A stretch of 12,520 nt of DNA from DATEUP01 sp035283065 (GCA_035283065.1 DATEUP010000239.1:1-12520), one strand, 5' to 3'. Shown: positions 1 through 5,961, numbered from the stretch's first letter. Made by a program: numbers and translations. The notes: generated by a model from the sequence alone, not told the origin.

Positions 1-759
1 CGTCTCGGGCGGAGCCCGCGCGGGCGCCTCTCGGGCAAAGCGCCCGAAGAAGCCGCCGCCTTTCGCCTCGCCCCTGCTTGGCTCCGCCTGCGCTTGCGCG
101 CCGAGCGGCATCCCAAGGGCCGCCGAGGGCATCTCGCCGGCCCCCGCGCGCTCCGAGCGCCGCGCCAGGGCCTTCACTTCGCGGCGCACGTGGAGGAGGT
201 ACTCGGTCACGAAGAACATGTTGAAGAGCAGGAGGCCGCCCAGCACGACGAGCGGGTCGAGCTTCTGGATCTCCCAGGTGAGCGTGTAGTCGACGTCCGC
301 GTCTGTCCTGTTAAGGAGCCTCGCGCTGTCGGCAATGTTCACGGAAATCCGGTAGCGCACGGGGCCCCCGTGGCTCCCCGTGAGCGTCACGTCCCGGCCC
401 TCGCCCTTTCCGCCCGAGATCCCCAGGAAGTCGCCGGCGGAGGCGAACCCCGAGTTGTTCGTGACCACGATGTTGCGCGTGTTCAGCGCCACGATGAGGA
501 CGGTCACATCGTAGGGGGTGCGCGAGTCCACGCTCACATGGACCTTGATCCACGAGAGCGACGGCGCGCTCTCCGTGTCCCACGGGGCCGTCACGACTCC
601 CGCGTTCTTGTGGACCGTCGTGACCTCCGCGGCCCCCGCGTACTGCCCCGCAATCCCCCCGATCGCCGGCCAGAGCCCCGAGAGGAGCCCCCAGAACGCG
701 AGGACGAGGAGCGCACTGCGGAAGATGTCCCCAAAGACTTCCGAGTCCAGCTTGACCAG
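1..759 (-). CDS. Partial two-pass membrane protein with extracytoplasmic beta-rich domain (unknown function)
   Basis: An uninterrupted minus-strand frame of 253 codons runs off the left edge, so the C-terminus is missing. Counting from CTG at 759-757, residues about 13-33 form a hydrophobic segment (FRSALLVLAFWGLL). About 135 polar, beta-prone residues follow, with two N-glycosylation sequons (NNS near 101, NRT near 150). A second hydrophobic span lies at about 169-188 (LVVLGGLLLFNMFFVTEYLL), then a basic, Ala/Gly-rich tail. The inferred topology puts the middle domain outside the cell and the tail inside. I do not recognise the family. No ATG, GTG or TTG lies in frame between the upstream TAG and the first membrane span. 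The only candidates are CTG codons at 759 or 750; the first in-frame GTG is about 55 codons in and would remove the span. A TATA-like box sits at 793-802. The frame is convincing; start and function are not. Confidence 0.7.
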   Translation of the reverse strand, partial: MVKLDSEVFGDIFRSALLVLAFWGLLSGLWPAIGGIAGQYAGAAEVTTVHKNAGVVTAPWDTESAPSLSWIKVHVSVDSRTPYDVTVLIVALNTRNIVVTNNSGFASAGDFLGISGGKGEGRDVTLTGSHGGPVRYRISVNIADSARLLNRTDADVDYTLTWEIQKLDPLVVLGGLLLFNMFFVTEYLLHVRREVKALARRSERAGAGEMPSAALGMPLGAQAQAEPSRGEAKGGGFFGRFAREAPARAPPET

Positions 760-792
760 CGGCCCTACCCCGTCCGTTTTGAACGGCTTGCG

Positions 793-802
793 CGTATATG
801 AA
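793..802 (-). promoter_or_regulatory. TATA-like box for the membrane protein gene
   Basis: The minus strand reads TTCATATACG, preceded by AGCC. This closely resembles the box in front of the gene at 7019 (CCTTATCATACG). Transcription would start near 768-770, leaving a leader of roughly ten bases before the CTG at 759. The short gap from the upstream gene's stop at 836 also fits a separate promoter here. Confidence 0.5.
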
Positions 803-835
803 GGCTATAGGAATTCACGCGGGAAGGCACCGCCC

Positions 836-2347
836 CTACCGCTTCTTCGACTTCTCCAGGAGCGAAGCAAGGTCGCGCGAGAGCGCGTCCCTGCCCGCCT
901 TTGGCGCCTCGCCCCCCGCGGCGATCTCGCCCTGCGACGCTTTCGAAGGCGCCTTCTTCGGCGTCCGCCCGAGCGAGGCCGCGATGATCGCGTCGAGGTC
1001 CGTGAGGTCCTTCGACCGCTCCTGCCGCTCGGCCTGGCGCACCTGCGCGGCCTTCGGCGGCGGCGGCGATGGAGGGGTGAGCCACTGCCCGGGCCTGCCG
1101 TCCTTCGGCGCGCGCGAGGCGGCAAAACTCGTCTCCTCCTCCTCCTCCGGGAGCGCCTCGACGGTTGCGGCCTTCGACGCCGCGGCCTTCGGCGGCGGGG
1201 CCGGCGCGGCCGCGCTCGCCAGGCGGCCGGCCCGCGGCTGCGCGCCGGCCCTTGCGGGCGGCGGGGGCGGAGCTGGGCGCGCCGCGGGCGCAACCTCCCC
1301 CTTAGCCTCCTCAAACACTGGCACCTCTTCGACCGGCGATGCGCTGTGCGCCTCGACCTCCTCAAAGGTCTCGACCGGCGCCTCCGGCGCAACCTCCTCG
1401 AAGGCCTCAACCGCCGCCTGTGGATTAGCCACCTCCTCGATGCCCTCCGCTTCGTACTCCTTCAGCGGCTTGATCGGCGCGAACTCGCCCACCCCCGACG
1501 CGGCCTCGAAGTCCTCCGCCTCCTGCCACTCCCCCTCAGCCTCCTCCGCAAAGACCTCCGCGAACTCCCCCTCGTCCACCGCCTCCACGGTCGGGCCCGC
1601 GGGCCGCTCCCGCGCCTTCCCCTCGCCCGAAGGCGTGTGCGCCTCCAGCAGCGACTCGAACGGGATGTACACCGGCAGCGCCGGCAGCGGCGCGTCGGGG
1701 TTCCTCACATCGATCTGCGCGCGCGGCAGCGACCGTGCCATGAATTCCACGGACATGAGCACGAGCCGCACGGTGCGCGACCACTTTCGCGCCTCGTCTA
1801 CAAACTGCGCGTACTCCTCCGGCGACATCACCGCCTGGTTCGCCACAAGCGCCCGCTGGACGCGCCTGAACCCCACGGAGGCCCGCGCGAGGTCCTGCGA
1901 GAGCGACTCGGCGGCCGTGGCAAGCTGCCCCGCGACCCCGTACGTGGGGGGCGCCACGCGCGTGAGGTGCGTCCTCAACGTGTCCTGCCCCAGCCTCTCC
2001 GTGAACTGCTGCCAGTAGCGCAGGTCCCGGTCGGGCGCCATCCCCTTGGAGAGCTGCTTTTCCAACTCCTTGGCCGCTTGGTCTGCCCTTGCAAACCACG
2101 AGGTCACCAGGAAGTAGCGCTCGCCGTACTTGCGCACCCGGCTCCTCTGGACCTTCCGGACGATCCCCGTCTTGTCGTCCTCGATGATGAACCCGACAAC
2201 CCGGCCTCCGCCCTGCGGGATCGTCTCCCGGATCGTCCCCACCGGCTCGATCTGGTCCACGAACCACACGCGCTGTCCGACCATCGAGACGACTTCGTCT
2301 TCCTCGTCGGCGAGCTTGCGCCTCGACCGCCCTTGGGGAGCGCTCAT
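836..2347 (-). CDS. PRC-barrel-like protein with long acidic and Pro/Ala-rich disordered tail
   Basis: 503 aa from ATG at 2347, preceded by an SD-like AAAGGTC with the ATG five bases after AGGT. Residues about 21-85 (GQRVWFVDQIEPVGTIRE, GRVVGFIIED, RSRVRKYGERYFLV) look like a small beta-barrel of the PRC type: a VG turn, a buried strand pair and a final strand. Residues about 88-210 are predicted mostly helical. Residues about 245-445 are low complexity, first Glu-rich with repeated FEEV units, then Pro/Ala-rich. Two short amphipathic helices close the protein at about 447-460 (DLTDLDAIIAASLG) and 487-500 (DALSRDLASLLEKS), like interaction motifs on a flexible arm. There is no signal peptide or membrane span, so it is probably cytoplasmic. 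Archaeal PRC-barrel proteins include cell-division adaptors (CdpB), but nothing here links this protein to division. The PRC call is by eye and moderate; the gene itself is secure. A longer frame up to 2461 lacks protein character and crosses the TATA box. Confidence 0.85.
   Translation of the reverse strand: MSAPQGRSRRKLADEEDEVVSMVGQRVWFVDQIEPVGTIRETIPQGGGRVVGFIIEDDKTGIVRKVQRSRVRKYGERYFLVTSWFARADQAAKELEKQLSKGMAPDRDLRYWQQFTERLGQDTLRTHLTRVAPPTYGVAGQLATAAESLSQDLARASVGFRRVQRALVANQAVMSPEEYAQFVDEARKWSRTVRLVLMSVEFMARSLPRAQIDVRNPDAPLPALPVYIPFESLLEAHTPSGEGKARERPAGPTVEAVDEGEFAEVFAEEAEGEWQEAEDFEAASGVGEFAPIKPLKEYEAEGIEEVANPQAAVEAFEEVAPEAPVETFEEVEAHSASPVEEVPVFEEAKGEVAPAARPAPPPPPARAGAQPRAGRLASAAAPAPPPKAAASKAATVEALPEEEEETSFAASRAPKDGRPGQWLTPPSPPPPKAAQVRQAERQERSKDLTDLDAIIAASLGRTPKKAPSKASQGEIAAGGEAPKAGRDALSRDLASLLEKSKKR
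1298..1420 (-). repeat. Degenerate FEEV-type repeats inside the acidic tail
   Basis: Residues about 310-350 of the PRC-like protein contain three imperfect copies of a 12-14 residue unit: AAVEAFEEVAPE, APVETFEEVEAHSA and SPVEEVPVFEEAKGE. The DNA shows the same pattern: repeated acctcctc-aagg and tcgaccggcg blocks on the plus strand. The copies have diverged, so this looks like an old internal duplication within a disordered region and not a recent microsatellite expansion. Confidence 0.6.
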
Positions 2348-2389
2348 CGCCGACCTTTCTCCAGCGCCCGCTCGATGGCCTGGCCGCGC

Positions 2390-2397
2390 TATAAATA
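2390..2397 (-). promoter_or_regulatory. TATA box for the PRC-barrel-like gene
   Basis: The minus strand reads TATTTATA, the best TATA match in the window, in an otherwise very GC-rich stretch. Its centre is about 47 bases before the ATG at 2347. Transcription would therefore begin near 2367 and give a leader of about 20 bases holding the SD-like AAAGGTC. Confidence 0.7.
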
Positions 2398-2587
2398 CCC
2401 GTTGCCGACGCCCCCGGAGCGCTTCATTCGGGCGCGCCGCCGCGGGGGTGCGAGGGCGCAAGGCCTTTCCCCCCTCGCCCCTTCCTTCCTCCCGCCAAGT
2501 GATGAGAAGAGGGTCAGCCGAGGCCTTCCGCCCGTGAACGCAAGCCTTCTCTGATGGCCCGCCTTCCCCAGCCGCGCGGATGTGGGC

Positions 2588-2595
2588 TTTTTATC
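2588..2595 (+). promoter_or_regulatory. TATA-like box for the 69-aa zinc-ribbon gene
   Basis: TTTTTATC within GGGCTTTTTATCCG. Transcription would start near 2618, giving a leader of about 35 bases. That leader contains the perfect Shine-Dalgarno sequence at 2640-2646, so this would be a leadered transcript. Confidence 0.55.
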
Positions 2596-2639
2596 CGCTA
2601 ACTCCCGTCGGGCACCCTGCAAGCCCCGCACGCCCCCAC

Positions 2640-2646
2640 GAGGTGA
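2640..2646 (+). promoter_or_regulatory. Shine-Dalgarno sequence deciding a CTG start
   Basis: GAGGTGA is complementary to the conserved anti-SD end of archaeal 16S rRNA (CACCUCC). It ends six bases before the CTG at 2653. Its own last three bases form the in-frame TGA that closes the reading frame upstream. The only in-frame initiator-like codon at proper distance is therefore the CTG. Confidence 0.7.
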
Positions 2647-2652
2647 CCGCGT

Positions 2653-2862
2653 CTGAAACTCAAGTGCTGGCACTGCGAAACCGTGAACGAGGTCGACAAC
2701 GAGAAGCTCCCCCAACCGATCCGGGAGCTCCTCCGCGAGCTTGGCAAGCGCGTCGAGCGCCCCGTCACCGGCGACTTTAGGTGCCTGGCCTGCGGGCGCA
2801 AGAACCACTTCGAGTTCTTCGGCACCGAGGCGACCGGCGAGCCCATCATCGACATCCGATAG
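2653..2862 (+). CDS. 69-aa zinc-ribbon protein with probable CTG start
   Basis: The frame encodes a small soluble protein with two knuckles, C5-W-H-C8 and C44-L-A-C47, separated by a helical stretch with Leu-Pro-Gln-Pro and Arg/Glu/Leu residues. It ends in a short beta-like tail (HFEFFGTEATGEPIIDIR). The four cysteines fit one zinc ribbon. I do not recognise a named family; nucleic-acid or protein binding is usual for such folds but is only inferred here. The frame has no ATG, GTG or TTG before the first CxxC, and a TGA lies three codons upstream of Lys2. The next in-frame GTG (Val11) would delete the first knuckle. CTG at 2653, six bases after GAGGTGA, is the natural start. Standard gene callers that allow only ATG/GTG/TTG would miss or truncate this gene. 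The iron regulator follows 64 bp downstream in the same direction but has its own TATA box. Confidence 0.75.
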   Translation: MKLKCWHCETVNEVDNEKLPQPIRELLRELGKRVERPVTGDFRCLACGRKNHFEFFGTEATGEPIIDIR

Positions 2863-2883
2863 CCCTTCCCTTGCCTTAGCAAA

Positions 2884-2890
2884 CCTTTAT
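2884..2890 (+). promoter_or_regulatory. TATA-like box for the DtxR-family gene
   Basis: CCTTTAT within AAACCTTTATGCG. Its centre is about 38 bases before the TTG start, predicting transcription from about 2914 and a leader of roughly 12 bases that begins with GGAG (2911-2914). It is flanked by two TTAGC copies at 2876-2880 and 2897-2901, a possible operator pair. Confidence 0.55.
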
Positions 2891-2925
2891 GCGAATTTAG
2901 CCCGCCTCTCGGAGCGGCCTTCCCC

Positions 2926-3372
2926 TTGCGCGATAACCACGACGGCCACCTTTCGGAAAACGTCGAGATGTACCTCAAGACGATCCTCCTGCTCGAGCAC
3001 GACACGCAGGCGCCCTCGAAGACCGGCGACATCTCGAAGGAGCTCAAGGTCTCGCCGGCCGCCGTGACCGAGATGCTCGAGCGCCTCCAGGAGGAGGGGC
3101 TCGTCCGCCACGAGAAGTACAAGGGCACGAAGCTCACGCGCGAAGGCGCGCGCCGCGCCCGCGCCGTCATGCGCAAGCACTGCGTCATGGAGCGCTTCCT
3201 CGTCGACACCCTCGAGATGCGCGACGTGGACTTCCACGACCAGGCCTGCAAGCTCGAGCACGTGGTCTCCGACGAGATGGCGCTGCGGATGACGCGGCTT
3301 GCCAAGATCCGCCCGGAGTGCCCCGACTGCTACGACCGCAAGGCGAAGCACTGCAGCAAGCTGACGGTCTAG
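2926..3372 (+). CDS. DtxR/IdeR-type iron-dependent transcriptional regulator, no SH3 domain
   Basis: 148 aa from a TTG start. Residues 12-75 form the winged helix (VEMYLKTILLLE, then a recognition helix near VSPAAVTEMLERL and the wing HEKYKGTKLTREG). The dimerisation domain follows, with the metal ligands of DtxR family members aligned by eye. Primary site: M15, C108, E111 and H112 (motif ACKLEH). Ancillary site: H85, E89 and H104. Met at position 15, where manganese sensors have Asp, favours Fe(II) over Mn(II). The protein stops shortly after the dimerisation domain; the SH3-like domain of DtxR is absent. It ends in a cysteine cluster (ECPDC, C132 and C135, plus C143) that could bind another metal. 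It would repress or activate iron-uptake or storage genes. No transporter adjoins it, so targets lie elsewhere or include its own promoter. It ends 10 bp from the convergent resolvase gene. Confidence 0.92.
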   Translation: MRDNHDGHLSENVEMYLKTILLLEHDTQAPSKTGDISKELKVSPAAVTEMLERLQEEGLVRHEKYKGTKLTREGARRARAVMRKHCVMERFLVDTLEMRDVDFHDQACKLEHVVSDEMALRMTRLAKIRPECPDCYDRKAKHCSKLTV

Positions 3373-3382
3373 CGCACGCGGC

Positions 3383-4003
3383 TCAAGGCGGCGCGCCTCC
3401 CGCCTCGCCGAAGGCCTGCGAGACCTCCGGCAGCGGCTCGCGGACATTCAGCACCCAGAGGTACTCGAGGAAGCTCGAGAGCGGGTAGCCGTCCGCCCAT
3501 CGCATGATCCGCGCGCCCTTTGGGGTGCGCTCGATCGGCGGCACCTTGCTCATGAGGAGCCTTGCGAAGGTCCCGTGCGATTCGCTAAGCCACCAAAGGT
3601 CCCCGCCTGCGTCCCCGAGCGGCACGGCGAAGATCCGCCACGGGTCGTCCCTCGCGCCTTTCAGCCGGTACGCGTAGAACGGCAGGAGGTGCGAGGCCGC
3701 GCACTCCTCGACCATCGCCTGCGCCTGGACCTCGGCCTTGCCGCTCGACGAGGAGAACCGGAAGACGTCCGACCCCGACGACTTCACCTCGACAGGGAAC
3801 GAGAAGTCCCCCCGCAGCGCGACGAGGTCCATCCCGAGCGAGCCCGCCGCCCGGATCACGACGAACGGGTAGTGGAGCGCCGAGAAGTAGCAGCGCCGCT
3901 GGTGGATGTTGAGGCGCTTGCCCATCCGCATGAGAGTCTCCCGGCGCCCCTCGAGGATGTCCTTGAGCTCGCGCTCGTAGATCGACCCCTTCGAAGCACC
4001 CAC
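3383..4003 (-). CDS. hjc: Holliday junction resolvase, archaeal Hjc-like
   Basis: 206 aa from GTG at 4003. It cuts four-way DNA junctions during recombination and fork repair, normally as a dimer. The nuclease core is visible: SKGSIYERELKDIL (E12 in the family's first acidic position), RAAGSLGMDLVAL (D59), FPVEVKSS (E72 and K74), then a helix with Gln residues (AEVQAQAMVEEC) and a strand (LPFYAYRL). This is the PD-(D/E)XK arrangement of Hjc. Two departures stand out. About 20 extra residues lie between the first Glu and the RAAGS strand (RRETLMRMGKRLNIHQRRCY). A C-terminal extension of about 80 residues also makes it much longer than the usual 120-140 aa. The frame continues up to a GTG at 4042 (219 aa). 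I prefer 4003 because a TATA-like box at 4031-4040 lies in between at leaderless spacing and because Hjc proteins begin just before the KGS motif. The stop of the cyclotransferase gene is at 4067. Confidence 0.87.
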   Translation of the reverse strand: MGASKGSIYERELKDILEGRRETLMRMGKRLNIHQRRCYFSALHYPFVVIRAAGSLGMDLVALRGDFSFPVEVKSSGSDVFRFSSSSGKAEVQAQAMVEECAASHLLPFYAYRLKGARDDPWRIFAVPLGDAGGDLWWLSESHGTFARLLMSKVPPIERTPKGARIMRWADGYPLSSFLEYLWVLNVREPLPEVSQAFGEAGGAPP

Positions 4004-4030
4004 CCCGCGGGTGCCACCCGCCGCACCCCC

Positions 4031-4040
4031 CTTAAAGGTC
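4031..4040 (-). promoter_or_regulatory. TATA-like box for the Hjc-like gene
   Basis: The minus strand reads GACCTTTAAG, similar to AACCTTTATG in front of the iron regulator. Its centre is about 32 bases from GTG 4003, so transcription would begin at or just before that codon (leaderless). If the GTG at 4042 were the start, this box would lie inside the coding sequence. Confidence 0.45.
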
Positions 4041-4066
4041 ACGGGGGGCTCGCCGAAGGCCCGGGC

Positions 4067-4561
4067 TTACTCCTCCTCGCCCGCGCGCCGTACCCAATGC
4101 GGCCCTTCGTCCGGGTAGAGCGTGAGCAGGTACGTCACGTAGCTCTCGGAGAGGGCGCGCTCGCTTGCCCCCTCCACCATCGCATCGAGGTAGGCGGGCG
4201 AGGGGGCGACCCTCGCGCTCTTGGCCCGGACCTCAAGGGTCACCGCCTCCACCTCCTCGCCGTCCTCGGCCTCCACCTTCACGCGCCGACGCCGCCTCAG
4301 CCCCTCCGAAAACCCTTGGTCCACGCCCATCCGCAGCGCGTCGGCCGCATTCAAGTCGAAGAGCACGCCCTCGACCTCGCCCTCCTCGTCGCGCACGATG
4401 TCCGCGACCCCGCCGCTCCACTCGATCGAGCTTGCGGTGAACGCAAGCCTGAAGCCCCGCAGCCGCGCGCGCCTCGCCTCGAGTGGGCGGCCCACGAGCT
4501 TCTCGATCTCCACGCTGCGCATGTCGGAGCCGTAGGCGAAATAGGGCAGCGCGGCCGTCAC
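4067..4561 (-). CDS. Gamma-glutamylcyclotransferase-fold protein (GGCT/AIG2-like), catalytic Glu apparently Gln
   Basis: 164 aa from a GTG start, with a purine-rich GAGGCAGG just upstream. Family members release 5-oxoproline from gamma-glutamyl compounds. Visible motifs: PYFAYGSDM at residues 6-14 (usually YFAYGSNM, the substrate loop), LRGFRLAF (34-41), a GVADIV strand (51-56), GEVEGVLFDL (61-70), and a C-terminal PSPAYLDAMVEGASERALSESY (120-141) matching the end of GGCT proteins. The segment with the catalytic Glu (LDxxEG in relatives) aligns to VDQGFSEG, placing Gln82 at the catalytic position. Spacing to the following VKV strand and to PSPxY agrees with human GGCT to within one residue. 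Glu86 might substitute, or the protein may bind without catalysis. Fold assignment is strong; activity and substrate are uncertain. It precedes the Hjc-like gene by 24-63 bp on the same strand and is divergent from the reductase gene. Confidence 0.85.
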   Translation of the reverse strand: MTAALPYFAYGSDMRSVEIEKLVGRPLEARRARLRGFRLAFTASSIEWSGGVADIVRDEEGEVEGVLFDLNAADALRMGVDQGFSEGLRRRRRVKVEAEDGEEVEAVTLEVRAKSARVAPSPAYLDAMVEGASERALSESYVTYLLTLYPDEGPHWVRRAGEEE

Positions 4562-4631
4562 CTCGCCTGCCTCGATCTGCCTCTGCGGCAGAAAGCCTTG
4601 AGCGCTTCCGGGCGAAGGCCCCTGCGGGTAC

Positions 4632-4644
4632 CTTCAATTAGAAG
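4632..4644. promoter_or_regulatory. Near-palindromic AT-rich element, possible bidirectional TATA
   Basis: CTTCAATTAGAAG reads almost the same on both strands (CTTCTAATTGAAG). It is the only AT-rich stretch between the divergent cyclotransferase (start 4561) and reductase (start 4666) genes. On the plus strand its centre is about 28 bases before GTG 4666, the spacing of a leaderless start. On the minus strand it would give a leader of about 50 bases. Confidence 0.4.
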
Positions 4645-4665
4645 CACGGGCAAATCCGGCCCCTG

Positions 4666-5961
4666 GTGGCGCCTCGCTTGTACGACGTCGCGGTCGTGGG
4701 AGCGGGCCCCGGCGGCTCGACGTGCGCCTGGCGCCTCGCCAAGGCCGGCATCAAGGTCGCCCTCATCGACAAGGCCTCCTTCCCCCGGCAGAAAGCCTGC
4801 GGCGGCGGCCTGCCTGAGCGCATCTTCCGCCACGGCGAGCTCCCGGAATTTCGCTCCGCCCTCGAGGCGTCCTCGAATTCCCTCGTCTTCGAGTCGTGCC
4901 TCACCGGCGACCGCGCCTACATGCCAAACGACGGCCCCATCGTCTGGCAGGCGCGCCGCTTCGTCCTTGACAAGGCGATCTTCGACCAGGCGGTCGCCGC
5001 CGGCGCGGAGCCCATGCTCCAGACCAACGTCCGCAGCTGGGAATACGGCGAGGGCGGCGTCGTCCTCAAGACCGCCGCCGGTCCCGACGCGCCGGCGCGG
5101 GCAATCCGCGCGAAGGCCGTTGTTGGGGCCGGCGGGTCCCGCGACCTCGTCGCCAAGGTCCTGCGCGCCCGCGAAGGCCTGCCCCCCGACTGGGGCCCCA
5201 AGGAGGCCCACGCCGCCACGCGGATCGAACCCGAAGTCGGCGAGGACGTCGTCGAGGAGTTCTACGGCAAGGAGCGCGCCCTATGGATCCACCTCAACCC
5301 CCGCGGCGTCAAGGGCTACGGCTGGGTCTTCCCCAAGAAGTCCTCCCTCAACATCGGCATCGCCGAGTTCGTCATCGGCGAGAGGGACGTCGACCTCCAC
5401 GAACTCACCCGCGAGTACATCCACCTCCTCGAAAAGGAGAGCCTCGTGCCCCCCGGACTCGACAAGGTCAAGGTCGACGGCGCGTGGCTCCCGATCGGCG
5501 GCCCCCTGCCGAAAACCTACACGGACAACTGCCTCGTCATCGGCGACGCCGCCGGGTTCCCCTCGGCCCTCACCGGCGAGGGCATGTGGTTCGCCATCGA
5601 CTCGGGCCGCTTGGCCGGCGAGGCCCTCATCGAGGCGCTTGCGAAGGGCGACCTGACCAAGGCCGGGCTTGCGCCCTACGAGCAGAAGTGGAAGGCCGCC
5701 TTCGGCAAGGAGCTCTACACCCACCTCAAGTGGACGCGGACCTTCTACAAGATCCCCACCCGCATCACCCGCATGGCCGCCCGCGACAAGCAGCTCGTCG
5801 AGCGCGGGATCGCGACGCTCACCGGCGTGCGCAAGCGCGGCTCCTCGAACCGGTACTTCCGCACGCGCGTCGCGGTAAACGCCCTGCGCTACGCCTTCCG
5901 CCCCGCTCCGAAGGACGTCAAGCTGCCCGGCCACCCGGCGCCGGCGGTGCCCATGCGCTGA
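4666..5961 (+). CDS. Geranylgeranyl reductase family FAD-dependent oxidoreductase
   Basis: 431 aa from GTG. These flavoenzymes reduce the double bonds of geranylgeranyl chains, in archaea mostly those of membrane ether lipids (digeranylgeranylglycerophospholipid), at the membrane surface. Domains in order: N-terminal FAD-binding Rossmann motif VVGAGPGGS (10-18); the KACGGG motif (43-48) corresponding to the redox-relevant KxCGG of the family; a second dinucleotide-contact strand AVVGAGGS (151-158); the GYGWVFPK motif (217-224) at the lipid-binding region; and GDAAGFPSALTGEG (293-306) contacting FAD. The C-terminal helices (345-410) are basic, suiting membrane contact. Length is close to the usual 390-450 aa. 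A TATA-like element at 4632-4644 fits leaderless transcription. TTG (Leu5) is another possible start with little effect. Menaquinone or chlorophyll-type substrates are known for relatives, so the exact lipid is not settled. tRNA-Val follows 57 bp downstream with its own promoter. Confidence 0.93.
   Translation: MAPRLYDVAVVGAGPGGSTCAWRLAKAGIKVALIDKASFPRQKACGGGLPERIFRHGELPEFRSALEASSNSLVFESCLTGDRAYMPNDGPIVWQARRFVLDKAIFDQAVAAGAEPMLQTNVRSWEYGEGGVVLKTAAGPDAPARAIRAKAVVGAGGSRDLVAKVLRAREGLPPDWGPKEAHAATRIEPEVGEDVVEEFYGKERALWIHLNPRGVKGYGWVFPKKSSLNIGIAEFVIGERDVDLHELTREYIHLLEKESLVPPGLDKVKVDGAWLPIGGPLPKTYTDNCLVIGDAAGFPSALTGEGMWFAIDSGRLAGEALIEALAKGDLTKAGLAPYEQKWKAAFGKELYTHLKWTRTFYKIPTRITRMAARDKQLVERGIATLTGVRKRGSSNRYFRTRVAVNALRYAFRPAPKDVKLPGHPAPAVPMR

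Larger units (their letters stand above)
2348..2652. other. Divergent intergenic region, about 305 bp
   Basis: This gap separates the minus-strand PRC-like gene from the plus-strand zinc-ribbon gene. It holds the minus-strand TATA box at 2390-2397 and the plus-strand box at 2588-2595. Between them (about 2400-2585) I see no convincing gene, tRNA or strong inverted repeat. Frames crossing it are short or Arg/Pro-rich in the way expected of non-coding GC-rich DNA. Confidence 0.5.

Noticed and set aside
20..50. GC-rich inverted repeat near the left edge
   Set aside because: It lies inside the coding frame of the partial membrane protein and has no T-run, so it is not a terminator.
518..2554. 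Very long plus-strand open frame across the first two genes
   Set aside because: Its product is dominated by Arg/Leu/Pro runs without domain structure. It lies antisense to the PRC-like gene, which has a TATA box, an SD-like site and sensible composition. Long antisense frames are expected at this G+C.
2389..2808. Minus-strand frame opposite the 69-aa zinc ribbon
   Set aside because: The plus strand encodes two clean CxxC motifs behind a perfect SD. The minus-strand product is Arg/Gly-rich and overlaps both TATA boxes.
2889..2900. ATG upstream of the iron regulator as a start or leader peptide
   Set aside because: It is followed by only two codons before a stop (TAG at 2898) and overlaps the TATA box, so it is upstream of the likely transcription start.
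4576..4592. Small hairpin TCTGCC-N5-GGCAGA in the cyclotransferase leader
   Set aside because: Six-base arms in GC-rich DNA are common by chance, and no riboswitch or terminator features accompany it.
3575..5656. Long plus-strand frame over the resolvase, cyclotransferase and reductase genes
   Set aside because: It crosses two clear minus-strand genes and is out of frame with the well-supported reductase. Its product is Arg/Pro/Ser low complexity.
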